Positions 42,795 through 56,657 are shown, counted from the first letter of the stretch. The stretch: 64,000 bases of DNA from Planococcus citri (GCF_950023065.1 NC_088681.1:34258836-34322835), one strand, 5' to 3'. Notes: generated from the letters alone by a model not told the origin. Program-made: numbers and translations.

Positions 42795-43545
42795 ATCATT
42801 GTGACGATCATAAATCAAATTAAATTAATTTAAATGAAAATAAATTGAATTAAAATGAATCTAATCACTTTAATTGAACCTAAATTAAATTAGAATTATA
42901 TCAAAATAAAATAAAACATATTGAATAAAAATTGAATATTTAAGTGAATCAACACGAATTAAATGTACAAAAAATAATTGCGAAAACTAGTTGTTTAATT
43001 TTATTCGGTTGATTTAATTTAATTCGTATTGTTATTTTATATTTATTTACACATAAGTGAGTATACTCAGTTCAATTTATTTAAATTTTAAAAAATGTAG
43101 TTCACTTTAATTTATTTTAGGTAGTTTAATTCATTTTTTTTTTTTTGTAATTTAATATCAATTTATTTCAACATGATTTCAACTTACCTATTTTATAATA
43201 AAGTACATGATTTTAATTTTGGATAAAGTAGGTAATTTGATTCATTTCAATTTATTCCTAATTCAATTTGTAAATATCGGTAGGTAATATTTTCATTCTA
43301 TTTTAATTTTATCCATTTTAATCTATTTCATTTAATTCATTTCATTTTGCATTAACTTAATTTAATTCATTTCAATTATTAACCGTTTTTAGTTTAATTT
43401 GTTTTAATTATTAGTTACAATACAGGCGGACTATTTTTTTAAAAAATTCAATTCAACACAATTCATTCTCACCTTACTTCATTTCTTTGCAATTTATTCA
43501 ATTTGATTTGCTTATTTAATTAATTTTTTCATTTTATTCGCTTAT
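42795..43545. repeat. AATT/TTTAATTCA low-complexity tract
   Basis: About 750 bp of degenerate words such as aattaaatt, ttaattcattt and caatttattt, with strand composition changing from A-rich to T-rich along the tract. No coding content. Confidence 0.7.
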
Positions 43546-44121
43546 GTTGTAAAGGTAAAGTAATCATTGTCACTCGATTCGATCAAACAATATTTCAATA
43601 ATTTGCCCAAGAACCATAAAATTGAGCACCTGCACACTGCAGTGATTCCTTTCACACTTGAAAATGCTTTTAAAAATGTGAAAATCCTCAAATTTTGATA
43701 TGAAGAGGTCAATATAATGAAGGGTACCATGAGTCTGCCTCACTTTGTAACTCACTTAAAAAAATTGAGTTCTCCAAAGATGAGTTTAACAAATTCATCA
43801 ATTTTCACGTGAAACTGGTTTAAAAAAAAATTATTTTCAAGAATTGAGAAATCAAAAAATGTATAAAAATATGCATGATCCTGATCAAACCTGATAATTT
43901 ATTTTTCTGCACGTACCTGCACAAAAAATAATACAAATTATGTAAAAATAATATATTCTTTGAAAAAAAAATTAAAAGAAATGCCACATTAATTGAAAAC
44001 ACCTATTGCTTCAAAATGGTACATCTCTTCGATTAACTATACAAACGTTTATATTGATAATTTTAATTTTTTTAAAAGGTCATCACATATTACATAAATT
44101 ACAACATCAAAATAAATTAGC

Positions 44122-47100
44122 CTACTCGAAATTCTCTACATTTGCCATCTTTCGAGAATTTCTAGTCGATCTACTATTTTGATAATTATTCAGCACCCTT
44201 CTTAATTCTTTTTCGTTGAGCGAATTATCGTCATGCTGTCTTTGGTTCTTTTTTTCGGCTTTTTCACGAGCCAAACCGGCTTGCAATAATTCGTTTTCGT
44301 TCGGATCACGATCGATATCCGATAAATTCAGGGTGCTCTGAGAACTATTCGTGTCTTCATCCAAGACAACAGGTTGTTTGGTGACAGGTCGTCTCTTAGC
44401 TCGTTCACGTTTTTCAGCCGGTTGCATTATTTCTCTAGGGATGGGTTCGTTTGAATTATGATCCATATCGGATAAATCTGCATCGTCTGTGTTTTCCTTA
44501 TCCGAATTATTCGATTCGGTTGGCTGGGCTAATTCTGTTGAGAACCGTTTCGATTTACGTTTGCGTGGTTCTTCGGGTGGTGCAACCAACGGTCTGGACG
44601 GAGGTGGCATTGATTTTTCCGGCGGATTTCTGTCTTTACTCGTGGACGGATCTTGAGGCTGGAAAAAATGATGAAAAATTAGAATATTCAGATCATTTTA
44701 GAGGTGATTCACATTTTTTCTACTCAAACTTACGTCTTTTTTACGCAATTGATCTGGGCAAATGGTGACGGTTTTGGTGCAATTGTACGTTTTATAAATA
44801 CCCGTCAGCATGTTTGCCAATTCGAACATATTTGTACGTAACGAAATAACGATAAATTGGGCGTTTTTCGTTCGCTCCTAAAATTGGAAGAATTTCGTTA
44901 TTGAAGTCATCACATCAATAACAATTTGCACGTAAATCAATTTGTTTACCTTGATATAGTACCCTACAATGGATACGTTTTTGAAATCCAACGCAGCGTC
45001 GATTTCATCCATAACATACAGTGGAGTAGGTCTATAATAGTGCAAAGCGAATACCAAAGCTAGAGATGACAATGTTTTCTCACCACCTGACAAATTCGTG
45101 ATATTTTTCCACGATTTCTTCGGCGGTCTCACGCTGCGCAGAGAATAAAAAAACGTAATTTATTCCAAATGTAAATAAATTTGATTCGTTATTGAATGGT
45201 AAATTACCAGAAATTAATTCCTTCGGTGAATGGATCCAAACTGTCGTGTAAATCTAATTCGGCGTCTCCTCCCATAGTCAACATTTGGTACAACTCTTTC
45301 AATTTATTTGAGATAATGGTGAAACCGCTCATGAATTCATGCAGTCTATTTTTACGAGCTTCTTCGTAGCCTTCTCGGCAGGCATTGCGTCTTTCGGTGA
45401 TTTCTTTCAGTTCTTTGCTTCGTTCTATGTATTGATTAGTCTAAAATGGGAGGTGAAAATCCATCAGTAATAAAATTAGAAAAAGGAGTCTCAATCAATT
45501 GGATACTCGACACTTCGAGGATGAAAATGCATATAGGTATACCTTTTTATCGTAATCGTTCAACGTATTCAAATTGGGCGTGAAAGTTTTCAAATGTTCT
45601 TCCTCCTTTTGTATATCTGCGTTGATATCAGAATTACTAGCAGCTTCTAAAGTTTCAGCATCGTAAGTCAGAAGCACATCGTCTTCTTTGGCTTGTTCAG
45701 CCGCAGCAGCAGCAGCGTCAGCGTTTTCAGCTGATTGAGGTGCTTCTTCTTCGTTACGATCATCTTCATCGGCAGGCTCTTTGAACGTCGGGATTTTATG
45801 CAACGTTAATTTCTCCAACTGTAAAAATCGAAAAAAATGAAAAGAAATTCAGCACTGGTGATCTAAACCGGTAGAAAATTATTCCACCGAACAGACTGAT
45901 CTTTGGACTGTAAATCTCACGAAGTATACGAACCTTTTGCTTGATGTGAGGAATATCTCTTTGTAACTCTTCCAGTCTCTTATCAATAGCTTCGATTTTT
46001 TGCTCTTCTTTTAATTTATCGCCTTTTAATTTATTAACCTCTTGCATAAATTTCTTGTGTTCTTCTTGTAAAACTTCCAAACGTTCTTGTTGTTCGTCAA
46101 TTTGTGTCTAAAATAAATTAACACGATTATAAACGAGCTGTCGAAATATTTTCCATAGATATTAGTTCGAATTTAATACATACCTTCAATTCAGTAGCTT
46201 TTTCCGATGCTTTTTCGCAGTCTTTCTGCACGACTTCTTTTTCGGTATCAATTTCGGTCAACCTTTTGGTCGCTTCTTCCAGCTCCGCTTTCATGTTATC
46301 GATCCTTTCTTGAGCTTTTTTCGCATTTCTAAATGGAGAAGTTGTATAGCAATGAATGACATTCGTACCTTCATAAAGAAATATAAATGGGTACGAACCT
46401 TTCAGCAGTTTTAATGGCGACTTGCAATTTGGTAATGTTGCTTCTAGTTTTATCCCATTCTTTGGTCACGTCGTCTAATCGTTTCTGAGCTTCTTTAGTT
46501 TTACCACCAGTGATTTCCATGATTTTATTGTGAACCGTTTGGACTTTCTCTTCGATTACGTTCGCTTCTTGTTCAGCTTTTCGAGCACCTGTAGAATAAA
46601 ATCGAAACTCGATGATGAGGAAATGAAATTCAAATATTTTGTGGTAATGTTCAACAAATTGTCACCTTTTTCGGTTCCTTCGACTTTTTTCGATAATTCG
46701 CGTAAACGGTTTTCATTCGGAGCACATTCTTTGACCTTTTTCTCTTGATTTTTGACTTGTGCTTTCAACTCGGGCTCTTGTTTGGTTAAGCTCTGTAAAA
46801 TATCGCAAATGTATCGAAATCTTAACAGTCAAGATTTCGGAAATCAAGTGGAAATTGTTCTCACTTCAATGGCCACGGTCAATTTATTTATGCTCGTCTT
46901 AATCGTTCTAATTTCCGGCTCCAATTTCGAGATCATATCTTCGCATTCGTGTTCTTGCTCTCTGAATTGTTGTAGTTGCGTTTCCAATGTGGTAACACGA
47001 GATTCTAATTGGCCAATTTCTTCAGCCGAATTGGCATCTGTTGATACGGCTACCGAACTTCCCATTTTACCTCTGATTTTCTGGCGACCTCCGCCGCTCA

Positions 47101-50100
47101 TGGTACCTAGAGATAAAAGCATTGGATTACAATTTGATTCATTGACATTTATTTTTACACGTTAAATTACGATTTTGAACAGATGCCGACCTGATAATTC
47201 GACCATTCCTCCATCCAACGAGACTACACGATGACGAGTGTTATAGAAGTACCCGATACGTTTGGCTTGTTCGATTGTATCAGCCACAAGTGTATCTCGA
47301 AGCGCGTAGTAGAAAGCTGGAATAACTCTTTCGTCTTGAACACGAATTAGATCAAATAGACGAGGAGCATTTTCAGGTCTGTGAAAAATCAATGTTTTTA
47401 AATTATGATTTCGCAATCAATCATACATGAGAAATATGTAATTTACCCTTTAAAGTTGGGGACACATCGTTTATAATGATGAGCTATTTTATCTAAAGCG
47501 ACAAACGTAGCACGACCAACATTATTGTCTTTCAAAGCTCTGATACATGAACTAATCGTACTGGAAGTATCGACTAAAATGAAATCAAGAGCTCCACAAG
47601 CGGTAGATATGGCAACATCGTATTTCTCATCAATCGCACCCAAATCTCCCTGTAGAAAAAACGAAGGGTAATGTAATTAGCGAAACTGAAACTTTCATTC
47701 ATAAGCAGAAATTCTCCTTCAAAACTTACCAAGCGCCCAAAAATACCGTTGATTTTCCCTTCCATTTTCAACTTCATTATGAAATTGAGAACACGATTTT
47801 GCGAACGATTTTGCATCATGGATGATTTTTTCTCTTCCAGTTGAGCTTGATATTTACGCAATTCATTGGTAACAGATACATCTTTGCCTTTCACAGCTTT
47901 TAAATGATCCTGAGTTCTTTGCAGATGTTTCTCTTTTTCAGGCAAATCTTTCTGAAGTTGAGATAACTCTCTGAAAAAATTGAAAATTTGACAAAAATTA
48001 ATTAATTTTAAACAGTAATCCGATGAATGAATTTATAGGAGAGGAAAATCACTAGATCCACGCCCCTGATGAATATTAATGGCCATACCTTTTATTCTCG
48101 CCCAACATTTCTGTAACTTCGTTCAATTTCTGGACCATCTGTTCCAACTTAGTTTTTTCTGTCTGTTCAGAACTCACGTAGATATCACGCTCGGATTTAG
48201 CCAGTTCAAACTAAATTTGAGAAAAGTTTTCGAACAAATGAAGTAAATGGAAAAAATTTCATATTAAATATTATTGAGAAAACCAAAAAAGACCAACCTC
48301 TGCACGCATTTCATCGTATTTCTTCTTTAATTTAATTTGTTCAGCCTGCAGTTTCTCTTTTTCCTCTTGAAACGTTTTGGTTTCTTTTTGTAAATTGGAC
48401 ATGATCTTCTGTAAATCCGCTTCTTCTTGTTTTCTACGTTGATCTAGCTCTGCTTCTTCCTCCGTTAGTCTTTCTATTTTCTCCTGATTTTCCTCGGGAA
48501 CTTTCAGTAAGCCTACCAACTGAAATGACAAAATAGGAAATTATTCGAGAATGATACTAGGAAATATAACGGTTTTAAACCAGTACCTTATCTTCTTCGG
48601 TTTTCAAATTTTCGGCGGTCTTCTTTTGATTTTTCTTCAACTGTTTGAGCTCTTCGATTAATTCAGTATCCTTTTTCTCGGCGTTTTGACGGATCTTCTC
48701 CCACTCTTCGTATCTTGTTAGCAATTTTTTCAGTGCCCTTCGAAAATTTCGATATTTAGAATAGTGATCAGTTACTACTTTAAAGATCAAAGTATGCATA
48801 CTTACTTATTCAACGAATCCATTTCACTTTTTTCTGTGCCTTTTTGCGCCTGAATTTCTTCTAATTTCGCTTTGATCTTCTCGCATTCTTCGACAAGCGT
48901 GTCCTTCTCCTTTTGAGTTTCGGTAAAACCGATGTTGATTTTATGCCTACGAAAATAACGATGATTAAAGATGCACAAAAAACACGAATTGTAAACAAAA
49001 TCAACTTACAGCTGAAGCTGGAACTTTTTGTTCTTCAAATGAGTAATCCTGTTTTCGGTTTTCAAAAAATTCACCGTTTCTTCCATGGGTCCTCTTAAAG
49101 CCTCGCGTTCGCTTTCAACTACTTTGAGACGATTCAACTTTTCTTGCCTTTCTTCGTTCAATGCTTCAATTCGAGCTAACAATTTTTCAATCGGTTCCTA
49201 AAATCGAACGATGATTAAGAATCCTGAATACGTACGTGTAATTTGAGTGAAAAATACTCAAACTTACTTTGTAACGAGTGGTTCCGATGATATCTTCTAG
49301 ATACTCCAACATACCGGTTTCATGAGGTGTCAGTCCTTTCGGCTTCATTAAGGCGATCTGTTCCACTTCACCCTACAGAAATTGAAAGCTTTTAAATCGT
49401 ATGAATTAAGAAAATGATTAAATGAAAAGTTAACTAGTTACCTGTAAGATTAAAAATCTATTATGAATTAAATCTATCCCATGTTTACGTAAGGTCATAG
49501 CCACTTCTTTGAATTGGACCCTTTTGTAGTTCAATTCGTAAAACGAAGAGCTGTTTTGGAACGCTGTACGTGATATGACGAATTCGGAATTTGGTATTTT
49601 ATCATACTCACCATTATCCTGCAAATGAACATGATTAATAAGATTCCGACGTTTTGGCGGGCTTTTCTCCACGGACGAAAACTTACTTTATCGAGAATTT
49701 GAGCAAAATGAACCTCAACTTTGCAACTGGGAACATGTTGATGTTGTTCTGATTTATGAATAAGCACGGATACTTTCTTAGACCGGATTTTCGTGGCACG
49801 GTATCCGAATACAAACAACATCGAATCGATAACATTGCTTTTACCGCTACCGTTAGGCCCAACAATGCTTGAAAAACTCTGTAATATGAAAAATCACAGG
49901 GTCACAGTGAAACAGAAGTTTTTAAACAAAGAAAAAAACACAAAACTACCTTATCGAACGGTCCCACAACCACTCGACCAGCATAACTCTTGAAATTCTC
50001 GTTAACTATGTGAGTGATAATGAGCCTAGGTCCGTTTGATTCATAAGAGCAAACTGGCGGCGGTGCTGGCGGAATATAGATATCATCTATACGGATTCCA

Positions 50101-50588
50101 CCTTCTTCATCGTCTGAAAACTTATCTGTATCGGAAATATCACTTTCATCGCGACTCTCTTCTTCTCGTCGTTTATCAACGCGAGCTTTTTTACGAGATC
50201 TGACGCTATCATCTGCGCCTTTATTTTTCTGAAACATAGAATACAACACAAATTAGTCCCGGTGAAGCGAAAACCCCTCAGAGAATTTGTTGTTTGACGA
50301 ATTTCAGGCACAAACTGAGTGTACAAACCATATTCGTTGAGTAGGTCAATTAAATTACAAAATGGAGGTTAATTATACACAATTCACGATTGCATTTTTC
50401 ATGTAATTAATCGATTATGAGAAATAGACGGTGAAATAATCATTAAACTGAATTTAATTATCAAACATCAAACATCCCAAACAGAGAAACAATTTCGCGC
50501 CAATCGTGAAAGTGATTAAAAAGTCAACATTGGTTATGAAATGCTCCATGGCAAACACTTGGTAAGATCATTTTATACTTACACTCAT
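44122..50588 (-). CDS. SMC4: structural maintenance of chromosomes protein 4 (condensin subunit)
   Basis: ATPase subunit of condensin I and II, acting with SMC2 to compact mitotic chromosomes. I place 23 coding exons: 50588-50583, 50228-49950, 49878-49687, 49618-49442, 49372-49268, 49197-49010, 48946-48806, 48737-48587, 48519-48298, 48210-48089, 47970-47730, 47649-47447, 47378-47191, 47106-46865, 46792-46666, 46588-46399, 46328-46184, 46107-45934, 45818-45543, 45440-45208, 45133-44950, 44877-44734, 44658-44122. Phases close to give 1,488 residues. Walker A GPNGSGKSN is near residue 102, the hinge near 608-780, the signature LSGGEKTLSSL near 1215 and Walker B YVMDEIDAALD near 1240, with coiled coils between. 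The start exon codes only Met-Ser. The C-terminal exon adds about 178 charged residues beyond the ATPase head, making it longer than many SMC4 proteins. An acidic, Ala-rich insert lies in exon 19. Confidence 0.95.
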
Positions 50589-51412
50589 GATTCTTCACTA
50601 GTGATTTGAACTAAATGAACACATTTTTCTACAAATTAATTAAACTTTTAAATATTTTTCACTTGAAATAATTCGTTACATGGAACCGCGTTTTGACGTT
50701 ATTTTGATTTTTATCAACAAAGGCCTAAATGAAATCGAATCGTGTTTATTTACAAATCGTACTCTTTTTACGATTTCATTCATTCCCAGTAAGTAGGTAA
50801 AACCGGAAATGACCTACTTTCTTTGTCAGTGTTGCCATTGACGTGGCAGTTTAACACAAATATTTCTCTTTTATTGTTTTAAATTTTCTATCATTTTGTA
50901 TCGATTTCGCTTCAAATTTTAATAATGCTTTAATTAATATAATTTAATAAAGGTACATTTCGAAAATATATCGTTTTATTGAATTTTTAAAGAGGGTTTC
51001 ATTATTGAAAAATTATTGAAACTGAATTCATGTGAAGCTTCCAAGATATTCTTATTACTCTCTTTCGTGAAAACAAAATTCTATCAAAAAGATCTTGTGA
51101 TAACAAATTGATAACAAAAATGGATGAAAAATTCAAAATTAATTTTCAAAATTAAATCGTAATGTAACTTTAGTAATCAAATCAACATTCTTCTCTCTGC
51201 ATTCAGAGTAATTGTGCTGTGTATACTCTTCGTTCATTCCACACTCTCTCATCTCTCACATTTTGTGTATTGAATTACATTGATCGCTCGGAGCTTGAAT
51301 AATATCAACATACACGCCTATTTTTCATCTTCTCTTACATGACTCTAGAAAATTACACTTGTAATATCTTTGAAATTGTCGCATTTTACTAGTTTGAACC
51401 GTCACGTATTTT
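50589..51412. promoter_or_regulatory. divergent promoter region SMC4 / CCDC32
   Basis: 824 bp separate the two head-to-head start codons, so both promoters must lie here. I see no TATA box convincingly placed for either gene. Confidence 0.5.
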
Positions 51413-51926
51413 ATGTCTTCGTTCTTGGATAACACCAGTAATCAGAATCCTTGGTTAAGTTCTGAAGATAACGGTACAGCATCCGATAAGAAATTCGATG
51501 ACGACTTTGTGAAAGCTTCTTACCAGCCATTGGCTGACTCCAATCAATACTTAGCGACGTTGGGTTAGTATTCTTCTCATTAGAGAGAAACTCGTCACTC
51601 GTAAATAACGCGTAACCTGTGTGTTCTTTTGTTTAGAAAAAAAGTTATCCAAGTTGAAAAACGTTAACAAACCAAAACAAAAAAATGATTTGGTAAAAGC
51701 TGTCGAAAGTACGTGGGATTCGTATATGTTTCGTGTGATCGAAAGTGACTCGAGAGAACAACTCAACTTGAATCAAGATTCCGAATTGGAAGCCAGTCTT
51801 ACTCCGAATTCAATAATTTCGAGAATAAATCCGGAGCAAGCTTTGACCATCGGCGAACTCGCAGAATTAGTGAAGAACGATACGTTATCCATTGCTTTCG
51901 AGAAACCAGATTCAGATCAAAGTTGA
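51413..51926 (+). CDS. CCDC32: CCDC32-like protein
   Basis: Two exons, 51413-51563 and 51637-51926, 146 residues. The central part carries the family pattern: a short acidic N-terminal region, then PLADSNQYLATLEKKL leading into a basic helix, followed by a segment with a WDSYM motif. This resembles vertebrate CCDC32, reported as an endocytic adaptor (AP-2) factor. The first exon is acidic and polar. The stop at 51924-51926 is only 5 nt before the ATG of the next gene, so the two probably share a transcript. Family assignment is from pattern recognition of the LEKKL region. Confidence 0.75.
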
Positions 51927-51931
51927 ACAAC

Positions 51932-52930
51932 ATGGCCGAAACAAAGGCTCAATTCTGGAATCGAACTACATTCATGGTCATAACCGGAGCTAGTCAAGGC
52001 TTAGGAAAACAATTAGCCATCGAATTCAGCCGGTCAGTGGCTCCAGATTCGACCATTTTATTACTAGCAAGAACGTTACCGAAATTGGAAACCACTAAGA
52101 AGGAAATACTCGAGATAAATCCTACGTTGAATGTGAAAGTAAGTTTTCAAAATTTTTTACGAGTGTTTTCGTTGTACTCCTGTCATTAGCCTTTTCTGAT
52201 TTTTTAGGTACTCTCTGTTGATTTGAGTAAACCAGACCTCGAACAATTCGAAGAGATTTTGGCGCCGTTTGCCTCAGATAGAAAATACGAATTGTATTTC
52301 TTGGTCCATAATGCAGCTTCTGTATCATGTCAAACGCCAGCTACCGAAATGAAAGACATAAACACCTGGAATGAGTAATGTGCATTTAATTTCTTTAAAT
52401 AATGATTAATATTTGGTAATGTACTGACGAATTAATTTATATTACAGGTACATGACGTTAAATTTGTACTCAGTAGCTTTACTAACCTCTGCATTCCTCA
52501 AGTATTTCAAAGATGGTGAACGGTGTTTGCTCAACATTTCATCTCTAGCGGCTTTGGTAGCTTTCAAGGGTATGGCTTTCTATTGTGTGGGCAAAGCGAG
52601 TCGAGAAATGTATTTCAAGACTTTGGCTGAAGAAGACCCTTCGCTGAATATTCTAAACTATTCGCCTGGTAATTTTTTGACTCTTCATTACCTACTAATT
52701 TTTTAAAGGAAAATGTACTTGATGAAATATTTTACTTAGGTCCACTAAAAACCGATATGTTGGATGAAATTGCGAACAGCTGTTGCAATTCGGATACAAA
52801 AAGTACTTTTACCGATATGATTAACAAAGATAATTACGTCAAGATTGAAGACACTGTTAAAAAAGTAATCGATGTATTGGGGCGAAGATGTTATACAAGT
52901 CCCGGTCGTATTGACTTCTATGACCGATAA
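51932..52930 (+). CDS. SPR: sepiapterin reductase
   Basis: NADPH-dependent short-chain dehydrogenase making the last steps of tetrahydrobiopterin synthesis; in insects it also feeds pteridine pigments. Exons 51932-52138, 52208-52374, 52448-52668, 52740-52930; 261 residues, the usual length. Visible motifs: TGASQGLG cofactor loop at 18-25, HNAAS, the serine region NISSLAAL and catalytic YCVGK (YxxxK), then PGPLKTDM. The ATG follows the CCDC32 stop by 5 nt. AATAAA at 52938-52943 closes the unit and it is convergent with ALR. Confidence 0.92.
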
Positions 52931-52937
52931 TATTCTA

Positions 52938-52943
52938 AATAAA
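52938..52943 (+). terminator. AATAAA poly(A) signal of SPR
   Basis: Begins 8 nt after the SPR stop codon. A second AATAAA is at 53048-53053, near the convergent ALR stop. Confidence 0.6.
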
Positions 52944-53054
52944 TTGCGTTTAAATTCGAATTTTTAAATATATACATGTATCAACTATCGTATTTTTCTT
53001 AATCGAACACTTATTTACTACAAGTAATATTGTAAACAAAATGATTTAATAAAA

Positions 53055-53712
53055 TTACTCGCAAGATCCATCTTTCCACCCATACTTCCATCGATCATCG
53101 ACCAACTTACAATCAAAAGAGGGTTTATTTAATTTATTATTAACTTGATTATGAGCCCAGCATAACCATTCGATTAATTCCTTCTGCGAACCAGCCTCAG
53201 GTGGTCGTTCCGCGCATCTAAAATTTAAACACCATCAAACTAAGCTACTTAATATTCAAATCTCGAAATTAACTACGAAGCTTACAACTTGGAGAAACTT
53301 TCGGCACAGCTTCGACAAGGATAAAAGCGACACAGTATTCTAAAGAACTGCACCATATCACGTTGATCTTCCGGCGTTGGTTTTTCCGGGAAATGGGCAG
53401 CCATAGTGTGTAAAAACGACCATGTTCTGTTCCCTAAGATTAGACCTAGGTTATTATCAACTATTCGGGCAAATGATGCGAGTATCTTAACTTATGAAAA
53501 TCATATTACCTAATTCTTCTTTGTTCAGAGGGCAATCGCTTCTTTTACTTTTTCTGAATACATCGTCTTCTTCGAGGTTGATTGGTATCAGCGGTCTCTT
53601 CCTCAAGTCTTGACCATGGTCCTGGAATACGAAATTGCTGTGTTTTAGAAAAAAAATGTAACAGTGTTTAATAAAGCATTGCTATTTAATTGAAGCTTAC
53701 CCTTTGTGACAT
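53055..53712 (-). CDS. GFER: FAD-linked sulfhydryl oxidase ALR (Erv1 family)
   Basis: Oxidises Mia40 in the mitochondrial intermembrane-space disulfide relay, or acts as the short cytosolic form. Four exons: 53712-53701, 53621-53510, 53433-53286, 53217-53055; 144 residues. The start exon is 12 nt. Motifs: DCPLNKEELG, the TWSFLHT helix, active-site CRSC at 81-84 (Erv1 CxxC), WLCWAHNQVN (FAD-binding W and HN), and the conserved C-terminal end WKDGSC. No N-terminal targeting sequence or CRAC shuttle motif, so this start gives the short form. Its stop lies 124 nt from the SPR stop on the other strand, so the 3' UTRs may overlap. Confidence 0.93.
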
Positions 53713-54707
53713 TTCATTTAAATAATTATTTTCATAGCAATTAATAAATCTTATAATCTATTTCACTTCAGAGTATACCTGCTTAAAAACTTCAAGTTTC
53801 TTTTCAGCAACCAACTATTTTCAATTCGTGGTAGTTCCATTTTTCCATTGGCCAACTCCATCGCAACGTTTCTAGCCATCTGATTGGTTCAAAAAGCTCG
53901 AAAAGGCTATTGAGGCTGCAACCCCTGGTGCAGCGCTAGTGTGTTTGCATTGTTTTAGAATTGAAATAGGGGTATAGTTCCAAAAGTTGCCACCTCATAA
54001 TTTTTTGGAATGATTCAGTTGAACATTTTTGGTTCAAATAATTTTTTCATTGAGTACCCACCTCACTGCCTACAGATGTATTTGTTGAAATTGGTGTTTC
54101 CAATGAAAAAGATGGCAAGGTTTGTAATGATGTTTTCTCATCATGTGTGAATATGCGCTGTTTAATTTTTAAAACCCCCTTGCAAAAGACATGATATCGC
54201 GTTGCTAGAAAAACATTTCTTTCTTAAATCGTGACTAAATGATTTAGTGTTTTTTTTTTGTTTTGTTTTTTTTTTTAAATTAAAAAATAACAAGACTTCG
54301 GCTATATGTACTATATACCTACTTAATTGTAGTTAAGTGCCACTTTTTTAGAGAGAGGGAATACAATAAGCGAAATTTAATGACAATGTTTTACCAACTC
54401 ATCTCTTTTCTTATCATTCTTATAAACTCGCAGCGAGTTCGTAAGATGCAGATAGCTGAATGATTTATGATTAATAACAACTTAGGTACACATTTTGCAT
54501 TGAAAAACAAATAAGTATGAACATTTTTTCGTACCTATGTATTTTAATACTTTTTTTTTGGTAGTGTTCACAGTAATCTAATATGACTATTTTTCTGTAG
54601 AAATGAAATAGTAAATTTATATTTATAATCTCCAAATAAGTACTGAAAAAAAGTAATTTTACAACGCAGCATCGTACGAAACGGTGGGTTTCTTTACGTG
54701 ACTTTCG
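53713..54707. other. intergenic region between ALR and the secreted-protein pair
   Basis: AT-rich, no coding sequence seen. The left end must contain the ALR promoter. Confidence 0.5.
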
Positions 54708-56657
54708 TTAATTTGCTGTGGATTTCTTCAAAATCTCTATGAGTGAGTTTTCTGCTTCACGAATACTTGATGAAGAGAAACTTGATCTAAAGTCGTCTAC
54801 GGTGAAATAAAAAAATTTAAACAAAATAAAAAATTAATTAGTGATTAAATCTGGCGTTGATTAGATTACTTATACTCGTAGCTTGCAAATAAATTGATTA
54901 AAAGATTAAAACATTCGAGCAACTGCCTATTTACCCTGCAATTTAAAGATTAGTCAAGCATACTTACATACACTCATTATGAGTTGCGCAAGTAATTACT
55001 AATTCTGCCCTGAAACTCCCTATACATGTTTTAATAGGTAGGTACCTATGTATAATGTTTACCTTTATTCATCCATGTTATTATTGATATTTCTACGGCT
55101 GATTCTAAAAGTTCGATTATAAACGTTGAAAATTTCGTTAACCACGATGATATTATTGATGCATCCGGTTCTAAAACTTCTTCAGAAATGCTGCAGTTTT
55201 GTACCTTTACTCGTACACCTCTGAGCTTTACTTCGGCAGATATAGAGAGCTCATGAATACTGAAATTAATTGAAAATTGCGGCCATTGCCTAAATCCAGA
55301 ATCTAAAATCATTTTTCCATGAATATTCTTTATAATCAACTTGAAGCTTTGACTATTAGTGATTTTCTTGTTGTAAAAATAAGGTTCGAAATTCCAAAGT
55401 CCAAAGATCTTGATGTTTCTCAAACTCGCATGAATTATGGGTATTTCAGGTATGAGATAGTAATACTGATGGGTGTTGAGTGGAAAATCTGGATCGACTG
55501 AGGTGATTCTTTTCTGTGGATTTAGGCTAAACATGGTATTCAGAAGATCAGAAAATTTAGTTCTATTGATAACACCATCGCGTATAACGGATTCAAGGGG
55601 TAAGCTAATTGCATGTATCAGTTCTAGTTGTTCTTCGTAAGACAATTTGCTCTGATGAATGCTTGCCTTGATTCCCTGTCAATTTTTCAACAGTCATTAC
55701 ACATGTAGGTAGGTACCTAGGTACTTTTTACTTCATAAAAATATACTGCAATCGGCTAACCTTTTCAGTTGTTACACCATCATACGAAACATCAGTTTGG
55801 ATTTTTTCATCACCGGGTTGATTTATTGGATTTTTTTCAGAACTGATTGAAAAATTTTTGAATGTCAAGGAAAGTACAAGGAAACTGCTTATTGTAGTAT
55901 TTAATGATGGTTTTTCTTTCACTTCTCCCAAGATAGAGAACTTGATTTTATCTAGTTCTATATTCTGTATTAGAACGTAAATGCATAAAGCTGTCTTTAT
56001 GAAATGTTTTAAGAATTAGGCGAATAAGCGAGTACATTTTTTAAATTATTAGGTAGGTATGTAGAAGTACCACAAAAAGAATTGAATTGAGTTGTATTTA
56101 CCACTTTGTCTCTGATAAAATCCCATTTGATTGTAATTCCAAGTATGTCAATTGTTGTTATACTACAGTTTAAATAGATCTCATTTCCAAACTGTGGGAG
56201 AGTATTTTTAGCTGGTAGTTCAATGTTGAAAGTATGAAAAAATTTAGTTCCACTCGCTGACTGTAATTTTGTTCTCCAATCGACATCTCTGAATATTCCA
56301 GTAAAGATCTCATTTATTATTTTTGTGATGTCGTATTTTGAGGGAGTAGCTGGCTGATATGTCGTGCTGATTTCTGAAATACAATTATTTCGAGGTATAA
56401 AGAAGAAGAATGAAATGTGAAGTTCAACAACTTTGAATTTTTTCCAACAAAAAGAACAGAAATTATAGATTCTGATTCATGATTCTAGAACTAATGGTTC
56501 CAAACCATGAAGAATAAATCTAATAAATAAATTTGAATAGGTATTAAAGGGCTGCACAACAACAATACCCGTATTTTGGAATTATTTTACAACCATTTTA
56601 CCTGCCTTGTAGAAAAAATGAAGTGAAAAACGCAAGTCTTAAAAAATTAAATTTCAT
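54708..56657 (-). CDS. secreted protein of unrecognised family, paralogue Y
   Basis: Five exons: 56657-56606, 56373-56102, 55964-55761, 55675-55063, 54796-54708; 409 residues. Exon 1 encodes a hydrophobic signal peptide (FFTSFFLQ region). The body is a mix of beta-like segments and amphipathic helices with several N-glycosylation sequons, and a conserved DPDFPLN box in exon 4. The overall pattern vaguely recalls TULIP-type lipid-binding proteins (takeout/JHBP, group 7 allergens), but I cannot show homology. Exon 2 equals that of paralogue X in length (272 nt) only if intron 1 uses a GC donor (CAAG|GCAGGT). A GT donor 4 nt on plus a later acceptor is the alternative. Tandem with X on the same strand. 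Confidence 0.75.

Larger units (their letters stand above)
41136..44121. other. intergenic region between FAM135-type exon and SMC4
   Basis: Upstream of the FAM135-type start lies CG-richer sequence (to about 41500) that may be its promoter. The rest is AT-rich without genes. A possible AATAAA for SMC4 on the minus strand is at 43903-43898. Confidence 0.5.

Noticed and set aside
46530..47165. Plus-strand frames overlapping SMC4
   Set aside because: Opposite-strand shadows of the SMC4 coiled-coil exons.
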